From Chitinophagaceae bacterium (lineage in GTDB: Bacteria; Bacteroidota; Bacteroidia; Chitinophagales; Chitinophagaceae): a DNA stretch of 64,000 nucleotides. Shown here piece by piece: positions 18,401-24,767 of this stretch (position 1 is the first letter of the stretch; the number at the start of each line of letters is the position of its first letter). The notes beneath the pieces were generated by a model, which worked only from the letters and a program-made list of their open reading frames with translations, was not told where the DNA came from and searched no databases. The translations under genes were made by a program, and so were the position numbers. The DNA is taken from positions 160,217 to 224,216 of the forward strand of contig JAEUVB010000013.1 of assembly GCA_016786845.1 (NCBI GenBank), given 5' to 3'.

Positions 18401-21088
18401 TACGGAAATGGTTGTAATCGTATTCGTGCAGGTTAACGCTAACGTATTATTAGCCAATGTTGGTGCATTCGGGAAAATCAGTGATGCGGTTGTGGTTTTT
18501 GTGCAGCCATTTGCATCTTTCACCGTAATCGTATAGGTACCGATCGTTAAGCCTGAAAAAGTACTTGAGGCTTGAAAGGTTCCGGCATTAAGTTTATAGG
18601 TCAATGAAGGCACACCACCTGAAGCTGTCACAGTAATGGATCCATTATTTCCCGGAATACACGAAGGGTTGGTTTTAGCAACATTGGTGATGGTGATATC
18701 AGGGTTCTGTGTGATGGTGAGGGACGTTGTTTTGGTACATCCGTTCGCATCTGTAACAGTAATAGTATAAGTCTGCGCCGACAATCCAATAAATGACCCT
18801 GTGGTATTGGTCACCCCTCCGGGTACGATACCATAAGTCTTGGTTCCCGTGCCGCCTGATGCCGGTGCGGTGATGGTGCCATTAGAACCACCAAAGCATA
18901 AAATATTCGTTTGTGAAGCTCCGGCAAAACTTAGGATTGGAGGTGTAGTAATCGTAACCGTGGTTGAAGCGGTGCACCCATTGGCACTGGAAGATGTTAC
19001 GGTATATGTACCTGCTCCCAAGCCATTGTAAATACCCGTAGTATTGACAACAGAACCGGGCATCAGGGTGTAGGTAATGATACCTGTCCCACCCGAAGCT
19101 GAAGCAGTAATATTATTAGTTGTATTGCCAAAACAAGCCGGATTAGTATGAGTAACTGAATTCCAGATTAAACCGGCGGACTGCACAATGGTGAATGTTG
19201 TCGTAATGGAGCAATTATTCGCATCTTTAGCCGTCACAGTATAAATTCCCACTCCCAATCCACTATACACACCACTTGAATTATTCACATTACCCGGCAT
19301 GAGATTATAGGAAATCGCCCCTGTACCACCGGTAGCTGTAGATGTAATTTGGCCTGTATTGACCGCGTTACAAGGAATATTGGCAGACGTAGTCGTATTC
19401 CAGCTCACCAAGGTAGGCTGTGTAATTGTTTTAACGGAAGTTTTCGTACATCCTGCACCATTGGTGACGGTAATGGTATAGACCCCTGCAACCAAGTTGC
19501 TAAATGTTGCCGGCGAACCTGTAATCACACTTCCTCCCGGATTGATTTGAAAGGTTAATGGAGCAGGAGTACCCGTCCCTGTAGCTGTGATGCTACCATT
19601 GTTTTGCCCAAAACAAGTTACATTCACTCCCGAAGTACTGATAGTCGGCAATGGCAGAACGGTGAGTGTAACAGAATCTTTAACCGGCGCACAGGAACCA
19701 TAGGTCCCGGTAACAGTATAAGTAGTGGTGGCTGTCGGCGTGAGTAAAGTATTAAAAATACCGGTATTGCTGACACCCGCTGAAGGTGACCATGAAAAAT
19801 TCAAGCCCGTCCCAAAAGTACCGTTAATAGACATACTACCCCCTAAACACATAGTGGAATCGGCGTTCGTCACATTCAATGTTGGAGGATCTTTTATTCC
19901 AATCATGATACTATCCGAAGGTGTACTGCAATTGTCATAGATTAAAATCTTCACTGTTTCGGTACCCTCGGTAATCAAATCGTTTATGGGAACCAAGTAC
20001 AATGTTCTGAGGGTATCATTTACACTATTGGTAAACGGATAGGTAGTTTGTAATATGGGATAATCTACACCATTTGTAGCCGTTCCTGAAATCACTAAAT
20101 TCACCGTATCGGCAGTCACATTGGTTTGATATATTTTTCTATGAATTTTTATCACGGCAGAGTCACATCCTTCATACACATACGGGTATGGGGATGCCAT
20201 AGAATCGGCAGTTACGGATAATAAAACCGTATTTGAGGTTAAACTGCCCGCCTTTAAAAACACCCCGGAATCCAATATATGGTCAAATCCATCCGCGATC
20301 GCTAATTTCAGATGATAAGTACTACATGGCAGAATGGATGTCTTGGATGTAAATACCTGAGTAAAACCACTATAGGTGACAGATGAACCACCTGTATTAT
20401 TAACATATAGCGATGTAAAAGGCGAACCCGCACCCATCGCAGTACAATTGGCAATGTTTCCTCCACTGGAAATCACTCCGCTATTTACACTGTTAATCGC
20501 AACCGGAATATTGGTGTTTGGCACAAGAGCCAGATTTTGGGGAACAGCAAAACCGGGACCGGATATAAAAAATCCAAACACATCATTATAGGCCGTACAA
20601 TTGTAAGCCGGGTACTCTTCCGAACCGAAAACGTACTTAAAAAATATAGAATCTCCGTTTGCTTTAAAATCAAATTCCAAGATACAGCGATCGTAGGTTG
20701 CGGTACCGGCCAAGGTTGTCAGGTCTGGATCACCGATGGTACCTTGATTGGTATTTGCCAAATTGGCCTCCAAGCCATTAACCCCATAAACAGGAAAATT
20801 ACTGGATGCCACTCCGGTAGTCAAAACGATACCGCTGTCAATACCAATGTTTGAGGCAGTTACCACAAACAATCCGGATTGGTTTGCCTGACATTGCATG
20901 GTTGCATTGGTCACTTTCACCCCCGGACCGGATAATTTTTGCGCAAGGGTATTTGCAATATTGGTGTTGGTTACCGTTATCTGTGCAGAAACATGATTGA
21001 CTAAAATAGAACAGAGGAACAATAGCCCCGTCTTGATAAATTCCTTTCCGTATTTCCTTTGTAAAATAAAATTCAACATTATAAGCAT
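9449..21088 (-). CDS. Giant SprB-repeat surface protein with type B T9SS sorting domain
   Basis: This 3,879-residue protein is the largest gene here. A signal peptide (to about HVSAQ, residue 35) is followed by a choice-of-anchor-L-type domain (EFDFKANGDSIFFKYVFGSE), a Calx-beta-like segment near residues 300-390, and a PKD-like module. About 42 SprB-type repeats of about 79 residues then run from about residue 485 to 3,780. Most units follow C-x-GG-x-NGSI...GG...Y.L.PG...N.TG.F..L...YTITATDANGCT. The C-terminus (FIPNAFSPNGDGKNDTW ... YNRWGERVW ... GDVILVR) is the gliding-motility-associated CTD used for type IX export. By family it is a cell-surface adhesin of the kind involved in gliding or biofilm contact. 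The start may be the ATG at 21088 or 21079. Repeats fall into higher-order blocks described separately. No frameshift is visible over 11.6 kb. Confidence 0.93.
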   Translation of the reverse strand: MLIMLNFILQRKYGKEFIKTGLLFLCSILVNHVSAQITVTNTNIANTLAQKLSGPGVKVTNATMQCQANQSGLFVVTASNIGIDSGIVLTTGVASSNFPVYGVNGLEANLANTNQGTIGDPDLTTLAGTATYDRCILEFDFKANGDSIFFKYVFGSEEYPAYNCTAYNDVFGFFISGPGFAVPQNLALVPNTNIPVAINSVNSGVISSGGNIANCTAMGAGSPFTSLYVNNTGGSSVTYSGFTQVFTSKTSILPCSTYHLKLAIADGFDHILDSGVFLKAGSLTSNTVLLSVTADSMASPYPYVYEGCDSAVIKIHRKIYQTNVTADTVNLVISGTATNGVDYPILQTTYPFTNSVNDTLRTLYLVPINDLITEGTETVKILIYDNCSTPSDSIMIGIKDPPTLNVTNADSTMCLGGSMSINGTFGTGLNFSWSPSAGVSNTGIFNTLLTPTATTTYTVTGTYGSCAPVKDSVTLTVLPLPTISTSGVNVTCFGQNNGSITATGTGTPAPLTFQINPGGSVITGSPATFSNLVAGVYTITVTNGAGCTKTSVKTITQPTLVSWNTTTSANIPCNAVNTGQITSTATGGTGAISYNLMPGNVNNSSGVYSGLGVGIYTVTAKDANNCSITTTFTIVQSAGLIWNSVTHTNPACFGNTTNNITASASGGTGIITYTLMPGSVVNTTGIYNGLGAGTYTVTSSSANGCTASTTVTITTPPILSFAGASQTNILCFGGSNGTITAPASGGTGTKTYGIVPGGVTNTTGSFIGLSAQTYTITVTDANGCTKTTSLTITQNPDITITNVAKTNPSCIPGNNGSITVTASGGVPSLTYKLNAGTFQASSTFSGLTIGTYTITVKDANGCTKTTTASLIFPNAPTLANNTLALTCTNTITTISVTASGGTAPYTYTLLPNNTSNSTGNFPGMGVGTYTVNVVDANGCPASIIVPLVIPPTLFWGTFIKNNLPCTGPGLGSVSATVTGGTPPISFNLMPGNLNNTTGNYTGLAANTYTITATDAIGCTVTSAFTISATSNITFTAPNVTNVVCNGQNNGNISISASGGGGTLSYSIAPGGTSNTTGAFSNLTAGTYTITASNGQGCTHTTTVVVAQPPSLVINSLGIVSPNCPPGPLGSITVNASGGTPGYTYKYNSAPYQASNYFGNMPIGWYQITVKDANNCTKSSVVILTVANAPSFTSVTSNQVNCSGGSNATITAVVTGGTGAITYSINPGGTVNSTGVFSGLTVNTYTITATDGTGCSVSTTASIIQPTSITWSSTFYSNVLCNNAANGSIIVSAAGGNGGYTYTAQPGNLNSGSGTFTGLAPNVYTVTASDVNGCSATTTFNVTQPSPLVWNSFTSTPVLCTSAINGTINASATGGTPGYNYSLQPVGFTNTTGSFTNLGPATYTLTATDAYNCSVSSVVTIIHPPVLTITNVSSTVPTCVPGNNATINISVTGGAPSYLYNLNGGSNQSSSLFTGIGVSVYTVNVKDANNCTLSTVVNISNPAAPNVNSVSTTPILCYGNINGSITASASGGSGALSYTLNPIGITNSTGIFNTLGANNYTVVVSDAGGCTATTNVLLNQPPVLMWDSVNKRDVSCFGGSNGIVTSSASGGTGVISYNLNPGNITNISGAFFGLSIGNYTLVATDSNGCTVSATFLISQFPPITWNSVSSIPTSCFGGNNGTIIVQASGGNGGFEYLIQPGGQVNTSGFFNNLTPGSYTISATDANTCTETTVVNVGQATPVTLGNVVTTFASCNPGCDGSVVVTGAGGNGAYTYSLNGTNFQLSTSFVALCSASYTVTIKDGNNCTGTGIFNITTANGPSQLNTNVTNVTCSGGNNGNISATTIGGSGAISYYLQPLNLTNTTGLFTGLTANTYTITATDANGCTISTTAIVGLPLPLTGSISNITNVTCFGGANGTITAVATGGTPTYQYTINPFNLTNTTGICTGLPANTYTITITDANGCTSTTVATVTVPPAIQFAPPVVQSVSCNAGNNGVVNITATGGTGSMNYTIQPLGASSTTGIFNGLTAFTYTVTATDVNGCTNTTTVTVTQPPVLAVGTVTNTIPTCAPGNDAQITMSGTGGTPTYSYAINNGTYQSGNTFTSIGVGTYTLTVMDANGCTASSVYTVNPPPPPSVNSVTTTFASCNPGCDGTATITASGGLPGYTYSSNNGLNFQGSSTFSALCAGTYTVVVKDARICTATSIVNITTSNGPSQLVTNVTNATCYNTANGSITATTIGGTGTITYVLQPGAVTNTTGIYNNLAFNTYTITATDVNGCTISSITSITEPSAITASVSNVVNVSCNGGANGSFNVSAAGGTASYTYLCNPGAISNTTGIFNGLTMNMYTVTITDANNCSMTTTANVTQPAVLQFTTPVLQQVSCNGGSDGAITISTTGGSGTITYALQPSSTSNTTGIFTSLPAVTYTITATDANNCSVTTQVTLTQPGFIMITSITGAFPSCVPGGDGVINITAIGGVPALTYSVNGTTFQASSTFNTLSVGTYTVTVKDANNCTISSLVFVNQPPSPSVASVVTGFATCNPGCDGTMTVSGSGGLPGYTYSVNGTTFQASANFTGLCAGTYTVTVKDARNCTGTSVFNITTSNGPNQINAAVTNVSCNGGNNGSITATTVGGNGIITYLLQPGGTSNTSGIFNNLVFNNYTVTATDVNGCTITTIASVNQPAPLTSSFSNVANVSCNGGANGSFIITASGGTSSYSFTVNPGNLTNTTGVFSGLSALTYTAVITDANGCTLSTSTTITQPPLLQFASPSLQQVSCNGGADGTITISATGGTGGISYLLQPFGTTNTTGTFNNLPALTYTITATDANNCTATTQITLTQPSILFVSSLTGTIPTCVPGGDAVITAAGSGGTPVYSYSINGGAFQTSTTFNNISIGSYTITVKDANNCTASSVITISQPNSPVVVSVSTTQATCNPGCDGSITFTAAGGTGALTYSSGGAFQATGLFTAMCNNTYTVTAQDALGCTVTSAVIVTTVSVPTLINTANTNVFCNGGSNATITLTAAGGTLPVTYVLMPGSITNTTGAFTGLTSGTYTITGTDVNGCTLATNVTITQPATLLFTAAIPDSVQCFNGVNGSINFTVAGGTPPISYVINPAGTFSGPSSFIGLLGNVTYTITATDANGCTATTAVYVGQPTPVTITNTSSTPVTCAGQANGSINVTAVGGTGNMSYLLQPGAISNSTGAFTNLSGNTYTVTCSDANSCTVTTQIFIFEPTPVLITSASATDVICFGQNNGTITVTAAGGIAPLSYNLQPINQVGPNGSYTNLAPNTYTVIVTDANACTTSTAIVVNEPTLVQVSSLTGTDVKCFGESNGSVTALATGGIAPFNYLLQPVGAVNTNGVFLNLPIGTYTVLATDANGCTATSSITLTQPLPLDLTVTGNSNVTCASGNNGSITGVTTGGTLPYLYMLQPLGMGSSVGTYTAVPAGVYTLYVTDANGCADSVLPIPITQPPALVFSLVTHTDILCYQDSSGSITVGAYGGNGTLTYSLTPVSGNQVAPGYFANVGGGTYTVTVTDAVGCTLTTIVSVLENLQLSATVTFSEPTCHGDKNGSILITAIGGMAPMTYSLDGGQFILSGFFDNLGAGPHNVVINDAAGCTADTVLILLEPDPVGADVEIFPPACITKSDGKVLVTGTGGRADYTYYLKPGLYINKHGQFQNLPPAIYTLSVVDSSGCRFDSMVYVTPADPFFIAFNKKDLGCFGVGIEGWAEAIPTGGTMPYSYQWSTVPPQTDAKATGLRYGYYHVNVVDANGCEISDTVYIEGGLCCDEVFIPNAFSPNGDGKNDTWHVVTSTGLEIKQLEVYNRWGERVWVAYDITKEWDGTFRGKQEDMGTYYYIFRYLCLSDGQIHVKKGDVILVR
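12290..15845 (-). repeat. Three tandem copies of a 5-unit SprB super-repeat
   Basis: Units opening with CNPGCDG recur at about 15,830, 14,650, 13,460 and 12,285, a period of about 1.18 kb or five SprB units. Inside each block the order is constant: CNPGCDG unit, then NGPSQ/NGPNQ...VTN-C unit, a CxGGANG unit, an LQF..P..QQVSC-type unit, and a PTC.PG.D unit. Corresponding units in successive blocks resemble each other more than their immediate neighbours. This shows block duplication rather than single-unit growth. Confidence 0.8.
15840..18690 (-). repeat. Three tandem copies of a 4-unit SprB super-repeat
   Basis: Units opening PSCIPGNNG, PNCPPGPLG and PTCVPGNNA occur near 18,660, 17,725 and 16,775, spaced about 940 bases, or four units. 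Each is followed by a linker of the NAP/AAP type and three CxGGxNG-type units. The next member of the series (about 15,830) opens the 5-unit blocks. Confidence 0.7.
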
Positions 21089-21116
21089 GCAGTGTTTGAG
21101 TGAATTTTAATAATCC

Positions 21117-21170
21117 TATCAGCGTAAATATACTAAAATAGTGCCAAAATGCTGATTATACGCTGTGATA
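21117..21170. promoter_or_regulatory. Inverted repeat and -7 box upstream of the giant gene
   Basis: TATCAGCGTA (21117-21126) faces TACGCTG-t-GATA (21159-21170), an imperfect inverted repeat with a 32-base spacer in the divergent giant gene/guaB interval. A minus-strand TATATTTA (21125-21132) fits TAnnTTTR and overlaps the left arm. It would give a leader of about 30 bases for the giant gene. An operator role is inference. Confidence 0.4.
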
Positions 21171-21258
21171 TTTCAATGAAATCGTATTTTTTTACACTTA
21201 AATGACAATAAGTTCTTCAATTTACTGATTATGAAGCTCATAGGCCATTTGATTGATT

Positions 21259-21287
21259 TTGCATTTTAGCAAAAAATATTACTTTTG
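21259..21287 (+). promoter_or_regulatory. Promoter of guaB
   Basis: TTG (21259-21261), 18 bases, then TACTTTTG (21280-21287) fit the Bacteroidota -33/-7 consensus. Only 3 bases separate the box from the ATG at 21291. Confidence 0.6.
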
Positions 21288-21290
21288 CAC

Positions 21291-22757
21291 ATGGCTATTC
21301 AGACTAAAATTGCAAAGGAAGGCTTGACCTTCGATGATGTACTTCTCATTCCTGCCTATTCCGAGGTTCTACCAAGAGAAGTTTCACTTTCTACTCAGCT
21401 TACCAAAAAAATACGGATCAATATCCCCATGGTATCGGCGGCTATGGACACGGTCACCGAGGCCCAATTAGCCATAGCCCTGGCCAGGGAAGGCGGAGTT
21501 GGTATTCTGCACAAGAATATGAGTATTGAAAAGCAGGCAGAACAGATCAGAAAAGTAAAAAGAAGCGAAAGCGGACTCATTGTAGACCCCATTACCCTTC
21601 ACCCGGACGCTACCATTGGGGAAGCCCTCAAATTGATGAAGGATAATAAAATAGGCGGTATACCCATCATCGATGCCCAAAAAAAACTCGTAGGTATATT
21701 GACCAACCGCGACCTGCGTTTTGAAAAAAATACCAAACAAAAAGTGAGTGATGTGATGACGAAAGGCAAACTGGTGACGGCCTCACAAGGGACCGACCTG
21801 ATGAAAGCCGAGAAAATCCTACAACAATATAAAATTGAAAAATTACCGATTGTCGATAAGAACAATCGTCTGATTGGCTTGATTACTTATCGTGATATTT
21901 TGCAATATAAAAGCCATCCACATGCCAGTAAAGATTCTATGGGTCGATTACTGGTTGGGGCTGCAGTAGGTATAACAGCCGACATTTTGCAACGGGTAGA
22001 GGCCTTGGTTCATTCCGGCGTAGACGTTATAACCCTCGATAGTGCACATGGACATTCAAAAGGGGTCATTGAAGCTGTAAAAAAAGTAAAAAAAGCCTAT
22101 AAGGACTTGCAGCTGATTGCAGGTAATGTAGCTACTGCAGAAGGCGCGAAGGCACTCGCTTTGGCAGGCGCGGATGCGGTTAAAGTAGGTGTAGGGCCGG
22201 GTTCAATTTGCACCACGCGAATTGTTACCGGTGCAGGCGCACCTCAATTAACCGCTATTATCGAAGCCAGTGAAGCCCTTAAAAAACTTGGCATTCCTGT
22301 CATAGCCGATGGTGGTATTCGATATACCGGGGATGTTGTGAAAGCATTAGTGGCAGGTGCCTCAAGCGTTATGGCAGGATCCGTTTTCGCGGGTGTAGAA
22401 GAGAGTCCCGGAGAAACAATCATTTTTGAGGGCCGTAAGTTCAAATCTTATCGAGGCATGGGAAGCATTGAAGCGATGCAAGAAGGATCTAAGGACCGAT
22501 ATTTTCAAGATGTTGAAGACGATATCAAAAAATTAGTACCGGAAGGTATAGTAGGCCGTGTGCCGTATAAAGGAACGCTAAGCGAGGTCATACACCAGTT
22601 TATTGGTGGACTCAGAGCCGGCATGGGTTATTGCGGTGCCAAGGATATTAAAACATTACAGCAAGCAAAATTTGTACGCATTACGAATGCCGGTATGCGC
22701 GAAAGCCATGCGCATGATGTGGTGGTTACCAAAGAATCACCTAACTACAGTCGTTAA
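21291..22757 (+). CDS. guaB: Inosine-5'-monophosphate dehydrogenase
   Basis: The 488-residue IMP dehydrogenase makes XMP with NAD+, the committed step to GMP. It has the barrel start [11 protein letters not shown], and a CBS-domain pair inserted at about residues 95-205 ([37 protein letters not shown]). The catalytic loop is [11 protein letters not shown] with the active-site Cys, followed by [14 protein letters not shown], the phosphate site GSVFAG, and the flap YRGMGS with the later [10 protein letters not shown]. All key residues are present. I choose the ATG at 21291; the frame runs 2 codons further to a TTG inside the promoter box. The Lnb-like gene follows after 14 bases, so guaB probably heads the operon running to about 28.9 kb. 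Confidence 0.97.
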   Translation: MAIQTKIAKEGLTFDDVLLIPAYSEVLPREVSLSTQLTKKIRINIPMVSAAMDTVTEAQLAIALAREGGVGILHKNMSIEKQAEQIRKVKRSESGLIVDPITLHPDATIGEALKLMKDNKIGGIPIIDAQKKLVGILTNRDLRFEKNTKQKVSDVMTKGKLVTASQGTDLMKAEKILQQYKIEKLPIVDKNNRLIGLITYRDILQYKSHPHASKDSMGRLLVGAAVGITADILQRVEALVHSGVDVITLDSAHGHSKGVIEAVKKVKKAYKDLQLIAGNVATAEGAKALALAGADAVKVGVGPGSICTTRIVTGAGAPQLTAIIEASEALKKLGIPVIADGGIRYTGDVVKALVAGASSVMAGSVFAGVEESPGETIIFEGRKFKSYRGMGSIEAMQEGSKDRYFQDVEDDIKKLVPEGIVGRVPYKGTLSEVIHQFIGGLRAGMGYCGAKDIKTLQQAKFVRITNAGMRESHAHDVVVTKESPNYSR

Positions 22758-22771
22758 TTTATCCCGCATTT

Positions 22772-23944
22772 ATGAATTGGATCCGATTCGTTAGTCTCCT
22801 ATTTTTTTTATGCTGCGCATGGATTTATCCATCTTTTGCGCAATCCTCACTTAGAATAAGTGTGTTTACTTGCGGTACAGGTGAAGATCTGTATGCCAGT
22901 TATGGTCATAGCGCCATCCGCGTCATCGATAGTATGAAGCAAACTGATATCGTCTATAATTACGGCACTTTTAATTTTGGCGATCCTGATTTTTATATCA
23001 AATTCACCAGAGGTAAACTACCCTATTATTTGGCATCTGATGATTACGAATCTTTTATTAGAACCTACGAATATGAAAAGCGAAGTGTATATGAACAAGT
23101 CCTCAATCTTTCAGAAGCTGATGCCCAAATAATTCACCGGTTTTTAATTGAAAATCTGAAGCCGGAAAACAGAGAATATCGTTACGATTTTTTGTTTGAT
23201 AATTGTACGACAAGAATCAGAGATTTGCTGCAACATTGTTTTGGTAAGCGGGTGGAATTTGGTCAGGTATTTGCCGAGGACAGTGTTTCTTTTCGAACTG
23301 TATTGGATTATTACGAAAGAAATTTACATTGGGAACGCTTCGGAATTAATTTGTTGATGAGCCACCAGGTGGATCAGAAAATGAATAAATCGCAAAGCTT
23401 ATTCTTACCGGATTATTTGATGAAAGGGCTTAGTACAAGCACCCTGGATGGACACCCCCTCATTCGGGAAACCTTACAAATATTGCCCGGCGATTTGCCA
23501 TTTTCACAAACGGCCAATCAACCCAAGCAAATATTTTGGGTATTATGTGTAATCATTATTTTAATATCGTTTTCACCGAAACTTAAAAAATTTCTTGTCT
23601 ATTTTGACGTTTTGTTTTTCATGATTTTAGGCCTATTGGGATGTTTCATGTTGTTTATGTGGTTTGGTACTGAGCATCAAGTTTGCGCCTGGAATCGCAA
23701 TCTATTTTGGGCCTTTCCATTGCACCTGATTTTTGCCATATTGATACCCCTGCAATCACCAAAAGTTGCTTTATATGCCCGCTATAGTTCGTGGTTAATT
23801 ATTATTTCCCTGATCTATAGTTTGTTTGCTGAACAGCCTTACATGTCTGAAATTACACCACTAATCTTTCTGATTTTGGTTCGACTCAGTTCGTATTCCA
23901 AATCGGTTCGCATGGCCTCTTTTAACCCGAAATTTTTTCGATGA
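22772..23944 (+). CDS. Lnb/DUF4105-family membrane protein, candidate lipoprotein N-acyltransferase
   Basis: This 390-residue protein has a signal peptide (to about SFAQS), a periplasmic N-terminal domain and about four membrane helices in the C-terminal third. The periplasmic domain is DUF4105, later named for Lnb, the lipoprotein N-acyltransferase described in Bacteroides. Its thiol-hydrolase-like signature is visible: SYGHSAIRV with the His, and FLFDNCTTRIRDLL with the Cys. Most Bacteroidota lack a canonical Lnt, so a Lnb-type enzyme would complete triacylation of the many lipoproteins seen here. The gene overlaps the next by 4 bases (ATGA). Family membership is firm; the specific activity is inferred from the named homologue. 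Confidence 0.8.
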   Translation: MNWIRFVSLLFFLCCAWIYPSFAQSSLRISVFTCGTGEDLYASYGHSAIRVIDSMKQTDIVYNYGTFNFGDPDFYIKFTRGKLPYYLASDDYESFIRTYEYEKRSVYEQVLNLSEADAQIIHRFLIENLKPENREYRYDFLFDNCTTRIRDLLQHCFGKRVEFGQVFAEDSVSFRTVLDYYERNLHWERFGINLLMSHQVDQKMNKSQSLFLPDYLMKGLSTSTLDGHPLIRETLQILPGDLPFSQTANQPKQIFWVLCVIIILISFSPKLKKFLVYFDVLFFMILGLLGCFMLFMWFGTEHQVCAWNRNLFWAFPLHLIFAILIPLQSPKVALYARYSSWLIIISLIYSLFAEQPYMSEITPLIFLILVRLSSYSKSVRMASFNPKFFR

Positions 23945-24756
23945 AAAAGCAATTAACCGGTGAACATTTTAATGGCTGTAGTTATTGGGTAAGGGGCGAA
24001 GGTGAACCCATACTTTTGTTACATGGGTTTGCGGAGGATCATAGCATTTGGGAACATCAAACCTTACTACTTTCAGAAAACTTTCGGGTCATCGTACCCG
24101 ACCTTCCGGGTAGTGGAACTTCACCTTTACCGAATGAAAAGCTGAGCATAGAAAGACTGTCCGATTTTGTATTTGAAATTATGGATGCCGAAGGTTTGAG
24201 TCGGGCTTTAGTCTTTGGACACTCTATGGGTGGGTATATCGCATTAGCTATGTCAGAAGCTAAGCCTGAAAAGATAACCGGATTAGGGTTGATTCATTCC
24301 ACTGCTTTTGCCGATGATGAGCTCAAAAAAGATAATCGCAGAAAATCCATTCGATTGATTGAACATGACGGAAAGGCTGTTTTTCTAAAGGCCATGATAC
24401 CGAATTTATACAGCGAATCTTCACGAAACAGCATCCCGAATTCCATTCAAAATCATTTGAATTTGGCGCTGGATACAAACACAGAAAGCCTTATCAATTA
24501 TTATCAAGCCATGATCGACCGACCTGACCGATGTCATATTTTGCATCAAAGCCAATTTCCGTGTTTGATCGTTGCGGGAACCGAGGACAACGCGGTACCG
24601 GTATCTCAGTCTTTACAAATGGCGTCCATGCCCGCCTGTTGTGATTTTCATCTGCTTGCTGAAACGGGCCATACCAGTATGATTGAATGCCCGGATACCT
24701 TAAATTTTATACTAAATAAATTCTGTGAATACGTTTACGACCTTAAAAATCGTTAA
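23941..24756 (+). CDS. Alpha/beta hydrolase
   Basis: The 271-residue protein of the alpha/beta-hydrolase fold carries the oxyanion motif LLLHGFAEDHSIW, the nucleophile elbow FGHSMGGYIAL (Ser at about residue 98), a late acidic residue in VAGTEDNAVP, and the catalytic His in ETGHTSMIE. This is a complete triad. It lacks a signal peptide, so it is probably cytoplasmic. Such enzymes include lactonases, esterases and MhpC/BioH-like carbon-carbon hydrolases; the sequence alone does not pick one. It starts within the stop of the Lnb-like gene, indicating coupled translation, but I see no functional link. Confidence 0.9.
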   Translation: MKKQLTGEHFNGCSYWVRGEGEPILLLHGFAEDHSIWEHQTLLLSENFRVIVPDLPGSGTSPLPNEKLSIERLSDFVFEIMDAEGLSRALVFGHSMGGYIALAMSEAKPEKITGLGLIHSTAFADDELKKDNRRKSIRLIEHDGKAVFLKAMIPNLYSESSRNSIPNSIQNHLNLALDTNTESLINYYQAMIDRPDRCHILHQSQFPCLIVAGTEDNAVPVSQSLQMASMPACCDFHLLAETGHTSMIECPDTLNFILNKFCEYVYDLKNR

Positions 24757-24767
24757 CTTTACATACT

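Noticed and set aside
9820..19640. Regular ~235-base repeats considered as a CRISPR array or rRNA-like tandem
   Set aside because: The units are in-frame protein repeats of about 79 codons with amino-acid-level conservation, not identical short repeats with unique spacers.
9665..20854. Many plus-strand reading frames of 60-105 codons opposite the giant gene
   Set aside because: They recur with the repeat period and reflect the codon use of the SprB units on the other strand.
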